Origin: a virus | IMG/VR virus record: IMGVR_UViG_3300030222_000030 | Span: 1 to 43,461 of that record | Direction: 5' to 3' (one strand) | DNA: 43,461 nucleotides | Part shown: positions 6,925-14,684 of the stretch, in pieces | How the letters are laid out: each line of letters begins with the position of its first letter | How positions within the stretch are numbered: position 1 is the first letter of the stretch | Made by a program: the position numbers and the translations under genes | The notes under the pieces: model-generated | Databases searched by the model: none | Seen by the model: only the letters and a program-made list of their open reading frames with translations | What the model was told of the DNA's origin: nothing

Positions 6925-9102
6925 TCAGGTCACGGTGACCGGCGTCCCGCTCGCGGCGACGCGGACGCTCTCGGCATTGGAGCCGTTCACCAGGGAAACC
7001 CAGACGTAATAGTCGCCGGGCGCCAGATCGCCGACCAGCGACTGATAGACGGTCGACTGCGCCGCGATGAAGGCACCGGCCAGAACGGCGGATGCGCTGT
7101 CGTTGACCGTCGAGACATAGACCTTGGCGCGCGCCAGGTTGCCGCTTGCCGATGTCGTGTAGTCGGCCCGGATCTGGCCGGCGCCGTTTGCCTGCGCCGA
7201 GACGGCGGTCGGCGCGCCAGGCGCAACCGTATCCACCATGACGGTTATGTCGTCGGCGTCGGAATACGCGCTTTCGCGGCCCGACCCGGTAAAGGACTGC
7301 GCAGCGACCTCGTAGACCGTGCCGTCCGTCAGGTCGGTAATCGTGATTTGCGACTGACCTTCTTCCAGATAGCTGTAGAGCGGCGCCAGCTGTGACTGAT
7401 CATAGGTCGGTATCAGCCGCACCCGGTGCAGGTTGCCCTCTTCCAGATCGCTCAGCGTCACGGTCAAGGTCGTGCCGCTCAGGCTGGTTGCCATCGTCGG
7501 AACGGCCGGCGCCAGGTCGTTGTCGATTTCGACCGGGACTTCCGGCGGGGCGACGCCGTCGACCGTTTCGTCATAGGAGATATCGGACTCGGTGCAGCTG
7601 ACACAGCCGAAGGTCACGCCCATGACATAGCCGTCTTCGTCAATGAGCTCCTTGACGCCGCCCTCAATGCGGAAGGTGCCGTCAATGCCGTTGATGGCGG
7701 ACTGAATACGGACATAACGTTCGCCCATGACCCGCAGACCGGAAAACATGGTTTCTACGGTCAGACCGACATCGGCATTCATCAGGTGCGCATTGATCTT
7801 CTGCAGATGCCTGCACAACCCGTGATCGGACGCCATGATGAAGTCGAGCGCGGCGACCTCCCGGCCGATCTGGTCGGCATTCGGGTGCGCGTATTCGATC
7901 GCGTCCATTTCGATATAGCCGTGCGCCGGCGACAGATATTTCGACCGCACCACGGTCTTGACGTCGCCGACATAGCCGCCCTCCGATGGCTTGATCCGCG
8001 CAATATCGTCATCCGTCAGGGTAATCGCCGGCTCTTCCCAGCCACCGACGCGAAGGCCGATCTTGCCGGCGGCCGTCACGTAGAATTCGCCGTCACAGGC
8101 CGACATCATGCGCGCCAGGACCGACGCCGGCGCTTCGGAATAGCCGTTCCAGCCGTCAAGCGTCCATTGCGCCCGTGTCGTCGCCTGCGGCCCGGCGACC
8201 ACAACGTCGCAGACATCCGCCGCGGCTGAAAAACTGTCCTCGTCCAGGAACTCGCGCGGGATGGCAAAGCCGTTTTCAGTCCGCGGTGCGGACAGCTGGT
8301 CAAGGATGATCAGGGCCGCGTTTCGGCTGTGCGACCAGCTGGTCTTATTGATCCAGTCATCCGGATCATGGGACGGCTCGCGCGGATCGTAGACCGGCGA
8401 GAAATCGCCGACCACCGACACCTCGGTCCGGAACCCGTTCGGGATATAGACGTAGTAGCGCGAACCGCATTGAAAATGCGCCTGCACCAGGGCCGTTCCA
8501 ACGCCGCGCCAACTGGAATCCGTTTCGTCCGGAAACTCGGAAAGAAGCGTCGGAAAAGCGACCTGATCGTCGGTACCGATACGCGTATTGAAAAACACCC
8601 GGTCCGCAAAATCGCCGGACGTTGCCCGCAGGTTTCCGTCGACCTCGCACAACCGGCCGTCAATGTAATACCCGGTATAGGCGCTGATCGGCCCGTCGGC
8701 GACGGCAACAATCATCATCATGCCATTGCCTTCGCTCCAGAGCGGCGAATTTCTCTTCACGGCCTGAAACACCAGGTGCCCGCCGCCGCGCATCGTGCCC
8801 CAGCCCTTGCGGCGATAACCGGTCGACGTGCGCACGATCTGCGTCTGTGCCGACGGCAGCGCCGGCGTCGGGATTTCCGGCCGACCGGCCAGCGCCGACA
8901 GCGCAGCGCCGCCAAGCGCCAGGATGGTGCCGAGCCCGCCGGCAGATCCGAAGAGACCGGCCAGGGCAAAGCCGACCGAGGCCCCGAGCGAATAGGCGCC
9001 GCCGGCGGCAAGCCCCGTCAGGGACAACGCCGCGCCGGATATGCCGGCAGCCGCCAACAACCCTTGGGTGAAAGCGCCGATTGCAACGACAACAGGAGGC
9101 AT
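6925..9102 (-). CDS. tail-tip / central fibre protein (gpJ-like), 725 aa
   Basis: ATG 9102 overlaps the upstream stop by one base. The N-terminus has Gly/Ala-rich hydrophobic stretches (about residues 1-75), seen in many J-type tip proteins. The centre is a baseplate-hub-like region with DUF-type tip-protein features, including a Cys pair (CVSC) near residue 508. The C-terminal third is beta-rich and resembles two fibronectin type III domains (about 530-625 and 625-720). It should form the hub of the tail tip that contacts the host. Position after the NlpC/P60-like gene matches lambda and GTA-like tail modules. Confidence 0.78.
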   Translation of the reverse strand: MPPVVVAIGAFTQGLLAAAGISGAALSLTGLAAGGAYSLGASVGFALAGLFGSAGGLGTILALGGAALSALAGRPEIPTPALPSAQTQIVRTSTGYRRKGWGTMRGGGHLVFQAVKRNSPLWSEGNGMMMIVAVADGPISAYTGYYIDGRLCEVDGNLRATSGDFADRVFFNTRIGTDDQVAFPTLLSEFPDETDSSWRGVGTALVQAHFQCGSRYYVYIPNGFRTEVSVVGDFSPVYDPREPSHDPDDWINKTSWSHSRNAALIILDQLSAPRTENGFAIPREFLDEDSFSAAADVCDVVVAGPQATTRAQWTLDGWNGYSEAPASVLARMMSACDGEFYVTAAGKIGLRVGGWEEPAITLTDDDIARIKPSEGGYVGDVKTVVRSKYLSPAHGYIEMDAIEYAHPNADQIGREVAALDFIMASDHGLCRHLQKINAHLMNADVGLTVETMFSGLRVMGERYVRIQSAINGIDGTFRIEGGVKELIDEDGYVMGVTFGCVSCTESDISYDETVDGVAPPEVPVEIDNDLAPAVPTMATSLSGTTLTVTLSDLEEGNLHRVRLIPTYDQSQLAPLYSYLEEGQSQITITDLTDGTVYEVAAQSFTGSGRESAYSDADDITVMVDTVAPGAPTAVSAQANGAGQIRADYTTSASGNLARAKVYVSTVNDSASAVLAGAFIAAQSTVYQSLVGDLAPGDYYVWVSLVNGSNAESVRVAASGTPVTVT

Positions 9103-9512
9103 TACAGGAAGCTCCAGGCCATGTGAAAACGGACCTCGCGGTCCGGCAGGATCAGCCGCCCGCGTGTTTCGGACAGGATCGACCAGCCACCTGCGGCACG
9201 GATCGTGCCGATGGTTTCGCCGGCGAAGGTGATGCACCCGACATCGCCATCAAGCGGCACCTGCACCCGCGCCAGCCCCGCGCCCCGCGCCGACTGGTCG
9301 ATGATCCGCAGCACGCCGCCCGCTTCTTTCAGGAAGGCTTCGGCGCCCGCCCGGTCGCTATAGGCCCCGCGGAACCGCTCGGCCGGATCTGTGCCCGTGG
9401 CAAACTGCACCCAGTTGGCCGGTTCAAGACAGCAATCACGGATGCCCCATTGAAAAAGGCAGCGCTCGCGCGCTGCCTTGAAATAGGCGTTCAATTCGTC
9501 GTCGATCGTCAT
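9102..9512 (-). CDS. DUF6950 / NlpC-P60-like tail protein, 136 aa
   Basis: The motif RDCCLEPANWV (Cys26/Cys27) is the usual start of the catalytic-Cys helix in DUF6950 and NlpC/P60-type phage tail proteins. The rest is short and beta-rich, ending in FHMAWSFL. In tails of this type the enzyme is thought to open peptidoglycan during DNA entry or to process the tail tip. It starts with an ATGA overlap on the DUF2163-like gene and ends one base into the tip gene, the order seen in alphaproteobacterial phage and GTA tails. Confidence 0.72.
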   Translation of the reverse strand: MTIDDELNAYFKAARERCLFQWGIRDCCLEPANWVQFATGTDPAERFRGAYSDRAGAEAFLKEAGGVLRIIDQSARGAGLARVQVPLDGDVGCITFAGETIGTIRAAGGWSILSETRGRLILPDREVRFHMAWSFL

Positions 9513-10105
9513 GCGAGTTGCAGCGGAATCCCAAGTGCCAGCGCGGACACCTGCTTGAAGAGATTGTCATCGACGCCCGGATAGCGGGCCTTCTGATCGG
9601 CTTCTGTATAGCGCCCGAAGGCAGCTTCCGAGCGCGGCCCGAACACCGTCTGCACCAGGAGCGACAAGGTATATCCGGGTGCGCTGCCGTCGATGGTCGC
9701 CCCGAGTGCTTCCGACGATACGCCGCGCATCTGGTAGAAGTTGTTGACCGAAACCGGGCCGACAATCTCCAGGGTGCGCGGGTGCATCAACATCGAATAC
9801 TCGATGCAATAGCGCCCGATCACCTCGTTTTTGACATCCCAGATCATGTCTTGGATGTCCTGCGGCATGCCCCAGACGGAGAATTCGCCGGTCTGGTCTT
9901 CCCCCTTCGGCGAGAACGGGATTTCCGGCCGTTTCAGCTGGCCGCGAAAGCCGATAAAGGTCTTGCCCGCAATCAGCTCGCGGTCGACATTGCCGTTCCA
10001 CACATACATGGTTTCAGAGGCAAAGCGGAATTCCCAGGCCATCGCCTTCAGCGCCCCGCCGGCGCTTTGCAGCAGCGCGATCTGCTCTTCGGTGTATGTC
10101 CCCAT
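9509..10105 (-). CDS. tail protein, DUF2163-like position, 198 aa
   Basis: ATG 10105 overlaps the stop of the upstream gene (TGATG). Residues 20-130 are beta-rich with aromatic residues (AWEFRFASETMYVW; EFSVWGMPQDIQDMIWDV), like the N-terminal domain of distal tail or baseplate-ring proteins. In related phages the gene before the NlpC/P60 protein is DUF2163 or DUF1833-like; family assignment here is by position and general pattern. No enzymatic motif seen. Confidence 0.6.
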   Translation of the reverse strand: MGTYTEEQIALLQSAGGALKAMAWEFRFASETMYVWNGNVDRELIAGKTFIGFRGQLKRPEIPFSPKGEDQTGEFSVWGMPQDIQDMIWDVKNEVIGRYCIEYSMLMHPRTLEIVGPVSVNNFYQMRGVSSEALGATIDGSAPGYTLSLLVQTVFGPRSEAAFGRYTEADQKARYPGVDDNLFKQVSALALGIPLQLA

Positions 10106-10794
10106 CACGCCGAATCCGGGCTGGTGTCTTCGATGAATTGAACGGTGAAATAGCCATAGCGGCCATATTGCAGCTGCCCGGAAAACGCCCTTGTGTCGGC
10201 CAGGCGGCATTTGACAACCGGATAGGTGAATTCGACCTCATCGCGCGGCAAGACCGCTTCCCGCAGCTCGGGCGCGATTTCAAGGACGGCCCGATCGTCG
10301 GTCTGCTCTTCGACGAAGCGCACGGCATATAGGTGCCCGTTGATCGAAAACGCGTGCCCCGGCCGGATCGTGCCGCACTGGACCTTGTCGACCGTCAGGA
10401 ACACGGTCCCGGCAAGCGCCACCGAAGCGGCCAACACGGTCGTGCCGGTCGTGACAAACCCGCTGCCATCGGCGAACGTCGACCCGTCCGAAAAGCCGCC
10501 CGTGGAAGGCTCGCCCGCCTTCGGATAGTTGCCGCGCGGATAGTAGGGCACAAGCACCGGATAGTCCCGCCCGCTCAGCTGCATTTCAAGCCCTTGCCAG
10601 GCGACCAGGTTCTTGGCTTCATTGACCGGAACGTCTGCAAATTGAGGCCGCCAGATGCCGCGCGTTGCAGGCCCGCCATTGTTGAGCCGCCCGGAAAGCG
10701 CCAGGCGGTTGTCCGCCGACGATTGCGGATCAAAGCCGCGGTTCCAGTGACGCGGATTGACAAGGCCGCGCGGCCATTCCAGATAAGTGACCAT
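10105..10794 (-). CDS. tail protein following tape measure, 229 aa
   Basis: Lies two bases after the tape-measure stop and overlaps the next gene by one base. The N-terminus begins with an aromatic, proline-containing segment (TYLEWPRGLVNPRHW). The middle is glycine- and serine-rich (GGFSDGSTFADGSGF) and the rest beta-rich. That fits a distal tail protein or baseplate component. No family named with certainty; position matches the DUF2460/Dit slot of comparable tail modules. Confidence 0.6.
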   Translation of the reverse strand: MVTYLEWPRGLVNPRHWNRGFDPQSSADNRLALSGRLNNGGPATRGIWRPQFADVPVNEAKNLVAWQGLEMQLSGRDYPVLVPYYPRGNYPKAGEPSTGGFSDGSTFADGSGFVTTGTTVLAASVALAGTVFLTVDKVQCGTIRPGHAFSINGHLYAVRFVEEQTDDRAVLEIAPELREAVLPRDEVEFTYPVVKCRLADTRAFSGQLQYGRYGYFTVQFIEDTSPDSA

Positions 10795-10796
10795 CG

Positions 10797-12587
10797 TCAG
10801 ACCGCCTTGCCCTTGTTATGCCGGCTGCCGATCGAGGAAAAATTCTGGCTCATGTCGGTCATCGCCATCTGCCACCCGGCATAAGCGCCCTGCTTCGCGG
10901 CATCGGTAATTTCGCGCGACCCCCGTGCCCCGGAAACATCCACGACCACGGACACCGCGCGCGGGCCGGACGGTGCGTTGCTGTTGCCGGCAACTTTTTT
11001 CAGCGTGTCGTTTGAAACGATCTGCGCCGGCCCGAACACGGGTTCGGGCTTGCCATTCTCGCCGGCGATCCCCCACTCGCCAGGCCCGAGGCGTCCGCCG
11101 TTTTCAAAGAAACCGGCAAAACCGCCGAAGAGGCCGGAAAGGACGCCGCCCAAACCACCACCGCCGCCGCGGCCAAAGCCGCCGGCGCCCTTCATGGTGT
11201 TGCCGAATAAAAGCGCCTGCGCCGTCGTCTCGACAAGCGTTGCCAGGAACCTGTCAAGCGCCGTGTTGCCCGTATCGATCATGCCGGTGACGATGCCAAG
11301 GCCGGACGACAAGACGCTGCTCAGCTGCTGCCCTTGGCGCGTTGCGCCGGTCAGGTTTTCCGTCAGGTTCACCGCCGCGCCCGATGTTTCGCCAAGGACG
11401 CTGGACGTCGCCCGGCGCACGTCGTTGGTCGCCTGACCCGCCGCCGCAACGTCATTCAAAACCTGCTTTTCAGAGTCCAGGGCCGTAAGCAGCGCGTCCC
11501 ATTGCGTGGCATCATAGACCGGCGACCGGTTATCGTTTGCGCCTTTGATCGCCGACAACGCTCCGGAGAGACGGCCCGACAGGTCGACGGTCCCTTCCGG
11601 CTCGCCGCCGAATGTTGAGCCCGTGCGGAACCTCGGCTTCTGATTGCTTGCAAAACCGATACGCCCCTCAAGCAGTGACGTTCCTTCCAGAAAATCGTCT
11701 AGATGCGTCAGCCCGGTCGCCTCGCGGAAGCGGCCTTTGAATTGCTCAAGCTGACCAAACACGTCCGGCATCAAATCCACGAACTCGCGCAGCTCCTTGA
11801 CGTTCAACGCCAGACCTTCATAGAAATCGATCAGAAGCGGCGCGCCGGCGATCAGCGCGGCATTCAATTGTTTGTCGAGCGCATCGGCCGCATTGCCGAG
11901 CCGGTTCTGCATCTCTTCGGCCTGGTCGAGAATGCGCGTTTCGATGATGTTGCCAAGCTGACGGGCTTTTTGACCGCTTTGATCCATGGCGCCGGCGCCA
12001 AGCTCAAGCACCCGGACAAGATCTGCGCCGCGCTGTCCGAACGCGGCTTTAACCAGCGCCGCCCGGTCCTCCGCATTGGAAGCCTGCGCAACCGCATTTG
12101 CATAAAGCCGCAGGCGCTGCTCGGCGCTTTCCGTGCTCAGGATCATGTCGAGCAAGGCCGGATCGATCCGGTTCAACTCGGTGTAGAGCGCGCCCGACCC
12201 GTTCTTCGCTTCGCCAACCGCGATTGTGAACTTGCGCAAGGCGTTATCCAGGACGCCGACATCGACCGACGCTTCGCCCGCCATGAAGGCAAGCGTTTGA
12301 TAGAATTCGCCATCCAGGCCGTTTTGGCGGGCAACCTTGGCAATCCGGTCAAAGTCGGCGAGACCCTGCTTTAACTTCAGGATGGCGGCGGAAAAACTTG
12401 CGATACCAACCCCGGCAGCGAGCGCGGATTTACCGATGCCGGCGATACTGGCCGACGCCATCTTGATATCGGCATTCATCAGGTTTGCCGCGCGGCGCGT
12501 GTCGCCGATGTTGCGGCGCGCCGAACGGAAAGCCGGACCGGACTGGTCGCGGCCCTTGATATCGAAGGCAAGCGGGGGAATGGTCAT
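10797..12587 (-). CDS. tail tape measure protein, 596 aa
   Basis: Long, helical, Ala/Leu-rich protein with a hydrophobic segment near residues 45-70, a heptad-rich body, and near residues 465-500 a glycine- and phenylalanine-rich hydrophobic stretch (GRGGGGGLGGVLSGLFGGF) typical of lambda-family tape measures. Its start overlaps the frameshifted chaperone product as ATGA. At about 0.15 nm per residue for a helix it predicts a siphovirus tail near 90 nm (inference), shorter than lambda. It occupies the tail lumen and is ejected with DNA. Confidence 0.85.
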   Translation of the reverse strand: MTIPPLAFDIKGRDQSGPAFRSARRNIGDTRRAANLMNADIKMASASIAGIGKSALAAGVGIASFSAAILKLKQGLADFDRIAKVARQNGLDGEFYQTLAFMAGEASVDVGVLDNALRKFTIAVGEAKNGSGALYTELNRIDPALLDMILSTESAEQRLRLYANAVAQASNAEDRAALVKAAFGQRGADLVRVLELGAGAMDQSGQKARQLGNIIETRILDQAEEMQNRLGNAADALDKQLNAALIAGAPLLIDFYEGLALNVKELREFVDLMPDVFGQLEQFKGRFREATGLTHLDDFLEGTSLLEGRIGFASNQKPRFRTGSTFGGEPEGTVDLSGRLSGALSAIKGANDNRSPVYDATQWDALLTALDSEKQVLNDVAAAGQATNDVRRATSSVLGETSGAAVNLTENLTGATRQGQQLSSVLSSGLGIVTGMIDTGNTALDRFLATLVETTAQALLFGNTMKGAGGFGRGGGGGLGGVLSGLFGGFAGFFENGGRLGPGEWGIAGENGKPEPVFGPAQIVSNDTLKKVAGNSNAPSGPRAVSVVVDVSGARGSREITDAAKQGAYAGWQMAMTDMSQNFSSIGSRHNKGKAV

Positions 12588-13068
12588 TTGGGTTTTGTCT
12601 CAAGCTCGGGCTTGATCCGCGTCAGGTAAATCACCCATTCGCGGAACTCGGTATCGGGCATCGCCTCGATTTCCGATACGGTTTTGTTGAGCCTTTCGGC
12701 CAGCGCGAAAATCAGCGTGCGCCGACCGTTTCTCAGTTTTTTTCCAGGTCCTCGTCAGACGGCCCGGCCAGGATCGACAGCGCGATCCGCGAGACGACGC
12801 TGCTGTCGACCTCATGGGTCAGCCCGTGCCGGTCGTCCGGCGTGAACAGTTTTACACCCTGCTTGTCTTCAGCCTTTTCAAGCAGAACGTCGACCAGCAT
12901 GGACGCGGTCCCGGTATTGCCGGCGTCGTTGACCCGGTCGCGCTGACCAACCGTCATGGGTGACGCATAGACAAGAAACGGGCTGCCAGGCTCACCCCAT
13001 TCGGGAACCTTGATGCACTTACGGCCCAACTCCCGATAGTGGCCCTTGGCCTTGTCCAGGACGCTCAT
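12584..13068 (-). CDS. tail assembly chaperone, -1 frameshift product, about 161 aa
   Basis: Predicted G/GT-type fusion. The first 111 residues are those of the gene at 12733-13068. At the heptamer A-AAA-AAC (12742-12736), just before the stop, ribosomes can slip back one base and continue for 50 more codons to TGA at 12584. The added tail reads LRNGRRTLIFALAERLNKT and onward through EFREWVIYLTRIKP, a plausible folded helical sequence. No good independent start with a ribosome site serves this segment. It ends with an ATGA overlap on the tape-measure start. Lambda and many other siphoviruses make the same pair of products. Confidence 0.75.
12733..13068 (-). CDS. tail assembly chaperone, unshifted product, 111 aa
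   Basis: Lies between tail tube and tape measure, the position of lambda G. ATG 13068 overlaps the tube-gene stop as ATGA. The product has a GQRDRVNDAGN segment and an acidic C-terminus ending LEKN. This family (gpG-like) binds the tape measure and recruits tail-tube subunits. The ratio of this form to the longer frameshifted form is normally critical for tail assembly. The stop codon TGA directly abuts the slippery heptamer. Confidence 0.8.
   Translation of the reverse strand: MSVLDKAKGHYRELGRKCIKVPEWGEPGSPFLVYASPMTVGQRDRVNDAGNTGTASMLVDVLLEKAEDKQGVKLFTPDDRHGLTHEVDSSVVSRIALSILAGPSDEDLEKN
12736..12742 (-). promoter_or_regulatory. programmed -1 frameshift slippery heptamer
   Basis: A AAA AAC in the zero frame of the chaperone gene, immediately followed by the TGA stop. 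It matches the X-XXY-YYZ rule for simultaneous two-tRNA slippage. Seven consecutive A residues precede the C. A stop codon right after the heptamer often raises efficiency in bacteria. No obvious strong stimulatory hairpin was noted within the next 15 bases. Confidence 0.75.
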
Positions 13069-13451
13069 ACGACGGTGCTTTCGGTCAGGGCGCCATTACC
13101 GACAAAGTTGAAGGTGATTGACGACGCGTTGGTGAAATCCTGAGTCCGGTCGATGCTTTCAACCATCGCCGAGCCGGTATGATAGGTCTGCCCCGAAGCG
13201 TTTCCGCCAGAGTAGAGATTGACCGTGACCTCGGCGCCGGGCTGCAGAGCCGTTTGCGCTGCCGACGTCCGCTTGAGCGAACAGGTCAGCGTGCCCGACC
13301 AGCTTTTCGGCGCACCGGCCAGTTTCTTTTCAAATTCATCGCCGACGTCGGTATCATCGGCCAGCGGCGCAGAGATGTTGAGCGCGAAGCTCTTCACCTT
13401 CAATTCATCGCTGCCAATGCTGACATAGCCTTCATTTCCATGAATGGTCAT
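13065..13451 (-). CDS. major tail tube protein, 128 aa
   Basis: Small beta-rich protein with the pattern of siphovirus tail tube proteins: short N-terminus, charged loop (DDTDVGDEFEKKLAG near residues 32-46), a W followed by SGTLTCSLK strand, and a final STITFNF-like strand (SSITFNFVGNG). AGGAG lies eight bases before ATG 13451. It is preceded by a terminator-like hairpin and follows the tail terminator gene, the lambda U-V order. Subunits stack into the hexameric tube around the tape measure. Confidence 0.8.
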   Translation of the reverse strand: MTIHGNEGYVSIGSDELKVKSFALNISAPLADDTDVGDEFEKKLAGAPKSWSGTLTCSLKRTSAAQTALQPGAEVTVNLYSGGNASGQTYHTGSAMVESIDRTQDFTNASSITFNFVGNGALTESTVV

Positions 13452-13471
13452 GGTTTCCGTCTCCTAAGTTG

Positions 13472-13498
13472 ACAAGAAAAAGCCGCCCCTCGGGCGGC
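13472..13498 (-). terminator. intrinsic terminator inside the late operon
   Basis: GCCGCCC (13482-13488) pairs with GGGCGGC (13492-13498) around a three-base loop. On the minus strand it is followed by TTTTTCTTG. It lies between the tail terminator and tail tube genes. Confidence 0.75.
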
Positions 13499-13509
13499 CC
13501 TGTTTGCGG

Positions 13510-13950
13510 CTAAAGCGCCGTCTGCGGATCTTGATCCGTGGTCAAAGCTTCGACTTCAAAGACGAGTGACGCCAAGGCCAAAGCCTTGCGACCTTCGCCG
13601 GAGACCTCGATATCGGTTGTCGAGAGACGCAGATCCTGCGCTACGCCACCGAGTGTAAGATCTGCCGCAAGCGCCGCTTCGGCCTCCGCCGCGAGATCGT
13701 CGGCCGTATTTTCCGCATTGGGCCCGGACGTGTGAACTTCCAGCACCAGGCGCACCAGGCGCTGCACCTCGCGCGGCGAGCCCATTTCTTGAGGCGACGC
13801 GCTTTCGCTTGGTGTGAAGATACGCCACATCGGCAGCTCACCATCTTTTACCGGATGGACACGCTGTTTGTAGATCCGCGACGCCGGCACGGTGCCACCG
13901 GCAAGCGCTGTTTCAGCAGCATCGCGGATTTGTTGCCTGATATGTGCCAT
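13510..13950 (-). CDS. tail terminator protein (gpU-like), 146 aa
   Basis: N-terminal helix with MAHIRQQIRDAAETALAG, then strands and a second long helix rich in Ala/Glu (about residues 78-97), the layout of gpU-type tail terminators. It overlaps the head-tail joiner stop by one base (TGATG) and precedes the tail tube, the lambda order FII-Z-U-V. These proteins form a ring that stops tail growth and docks the tail to the head. Assignment from order and helix pattern. Confidence 0.7.
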   Translation of the reverse strand: MAHIRQQIRDAAETALAGGTVPASRIYKQRVHPVKDGELPMWRIFTPSESASPQEMGSPREVQRLVRLVLEVHTSGPNAENTADDLAAEAEAALAADLTLGGVAQDLRLSTTDIEVSGEGRKALALASLVFEVEALTTDQDPQTAL

Positions 13951-14258
13951 CAGACTTCCTCTAGTCTGAAAACGATCATGGATCTGCCGTCATCCATGGG
14001 GCTTCGCAGAACAAAGTCGACTCCGCCAATCGTTGCCTGGTCCCCATCGGCCAAGCCGTCGGCATCCGACCTTGAGATCCGAAGCGTTGTCGCCGCCGTG
14101 ACCAAGCCCTCAAACTCTTCACCCGGCAACACGATCTGATCGTTTTCACGAAAGATACCGGGAACAGTCTTGGCGCCCGCACTCGTCTGAATGGTGAACT
14201 CGGCATCACCACCGAAGACACCGACAAACACAGCGCCAAGACCATCGAAGAGGCTCAT
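13950..14258 (-). CDS. head-tail joining protein (FII-like), 102 aa
   Basis: Short beta-rich protein with SRSDADGLADGDQATIGGVDFVLRS, typical of small phage head-tail connectors that carry a G-D-x-v-x-i-x-G-x-x-y/f pattern. ATG 14258 follows AGGG. It lies between the DUF2190 gene and the tail terminator. It should bind the head neck and form the site for tail docking. No catalytic residues. Confidence 0.75.
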   Translation of the reverse strand: MSLFDGLGAVFVGVFGGDAEFTIQTSAGAKTVPGIFRENDQIVLPGEEFEGLVTAATTLRISRSDADGLADGDQATIGGVDFVLRSPMDDGRSMIVFRLEEV

Positions 14259-14267
14259 TTCGCGGCC

Positions 14268-14597
14268 CTAGAACGACTGGTTCAGCCGGACCGTGCCGGC
14301 CTCGTCGCCGCTTGCTGCGACTGCCAGGGCAACACCGATCAAGGTGTTGCCCGACGCGGTCGTCGTGCAGTTCTTGTTGGTGTCGTTCCAATAGAGTTTG
14401 GCTCCGACCGTCCAGGCCTGCCCGGTAGCCTTCGGCAAGGTGAAAACGCCCGACGTTTTCAACTGCACCGCGTTGCCGCTTGTGGCGGCATCGACAGCGA
14501 CGCCGAAGAGCGAGCCGACCAGCGCGCCGCCACCGGACGCGACATCGTAGGGAGCGGCGACCGAAACGGTATCGCCGTCCTGAATGAAATTCTTCAT
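14268..14597 (-). CDS. DUF2190 family protein (capsid-associated), 109 aa
   Basis: DUF2190-type pattern: QDGDTVSVAAPYDVASGGGALVG near the N-terminus, GVAVDAATSGNAVQL, a TGQAWTVGAKLYWNDTN segment, and final IGVALAVAASGDEAGTVRLN. Members are encoded next to capsid genes and are thought to decorate or stabilise the shell. It sits right after the protease/capsid gene, separated by a terminator, where lambda D lies. TAG stop at 14268, ten bases before the joiner start. Confidence 0.85.
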   Translation of the reverse strand: MKNFIQDGDTVSVAAPYDVASGGGALVGSLFGVAVDAATSGNAVQLKTSGVFTLPKATGQAWTVGAKLYWNDTNKNCTTTASGNTLIGVALAVAASGDEAGTVRLNQSF

Positions 14598-14627
14598 GAC
14601 AAGTTTCCTTCGTTGGAGAAGTCAGGG

Positions 14628-14655
14628 CACGAAAAAGGCGGCTCTTACGCCGCCT
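14628..14655 (-). terminator. intrinsic terminator inside the late operon
   Basis: AGGCGGC (14636-14642) pairs with GCCGCCT (14649-14655), loop TCTTAC. On the minus strand it is followed by TTTTTCGTG. It lies between capsid and DUF2190 genes; the other side also has TGTTTT. Confidence 0.75.
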
Positions 14656-14684
14656 GTTTTCGCTTTGCCGAGTGCGCTGGAAGT

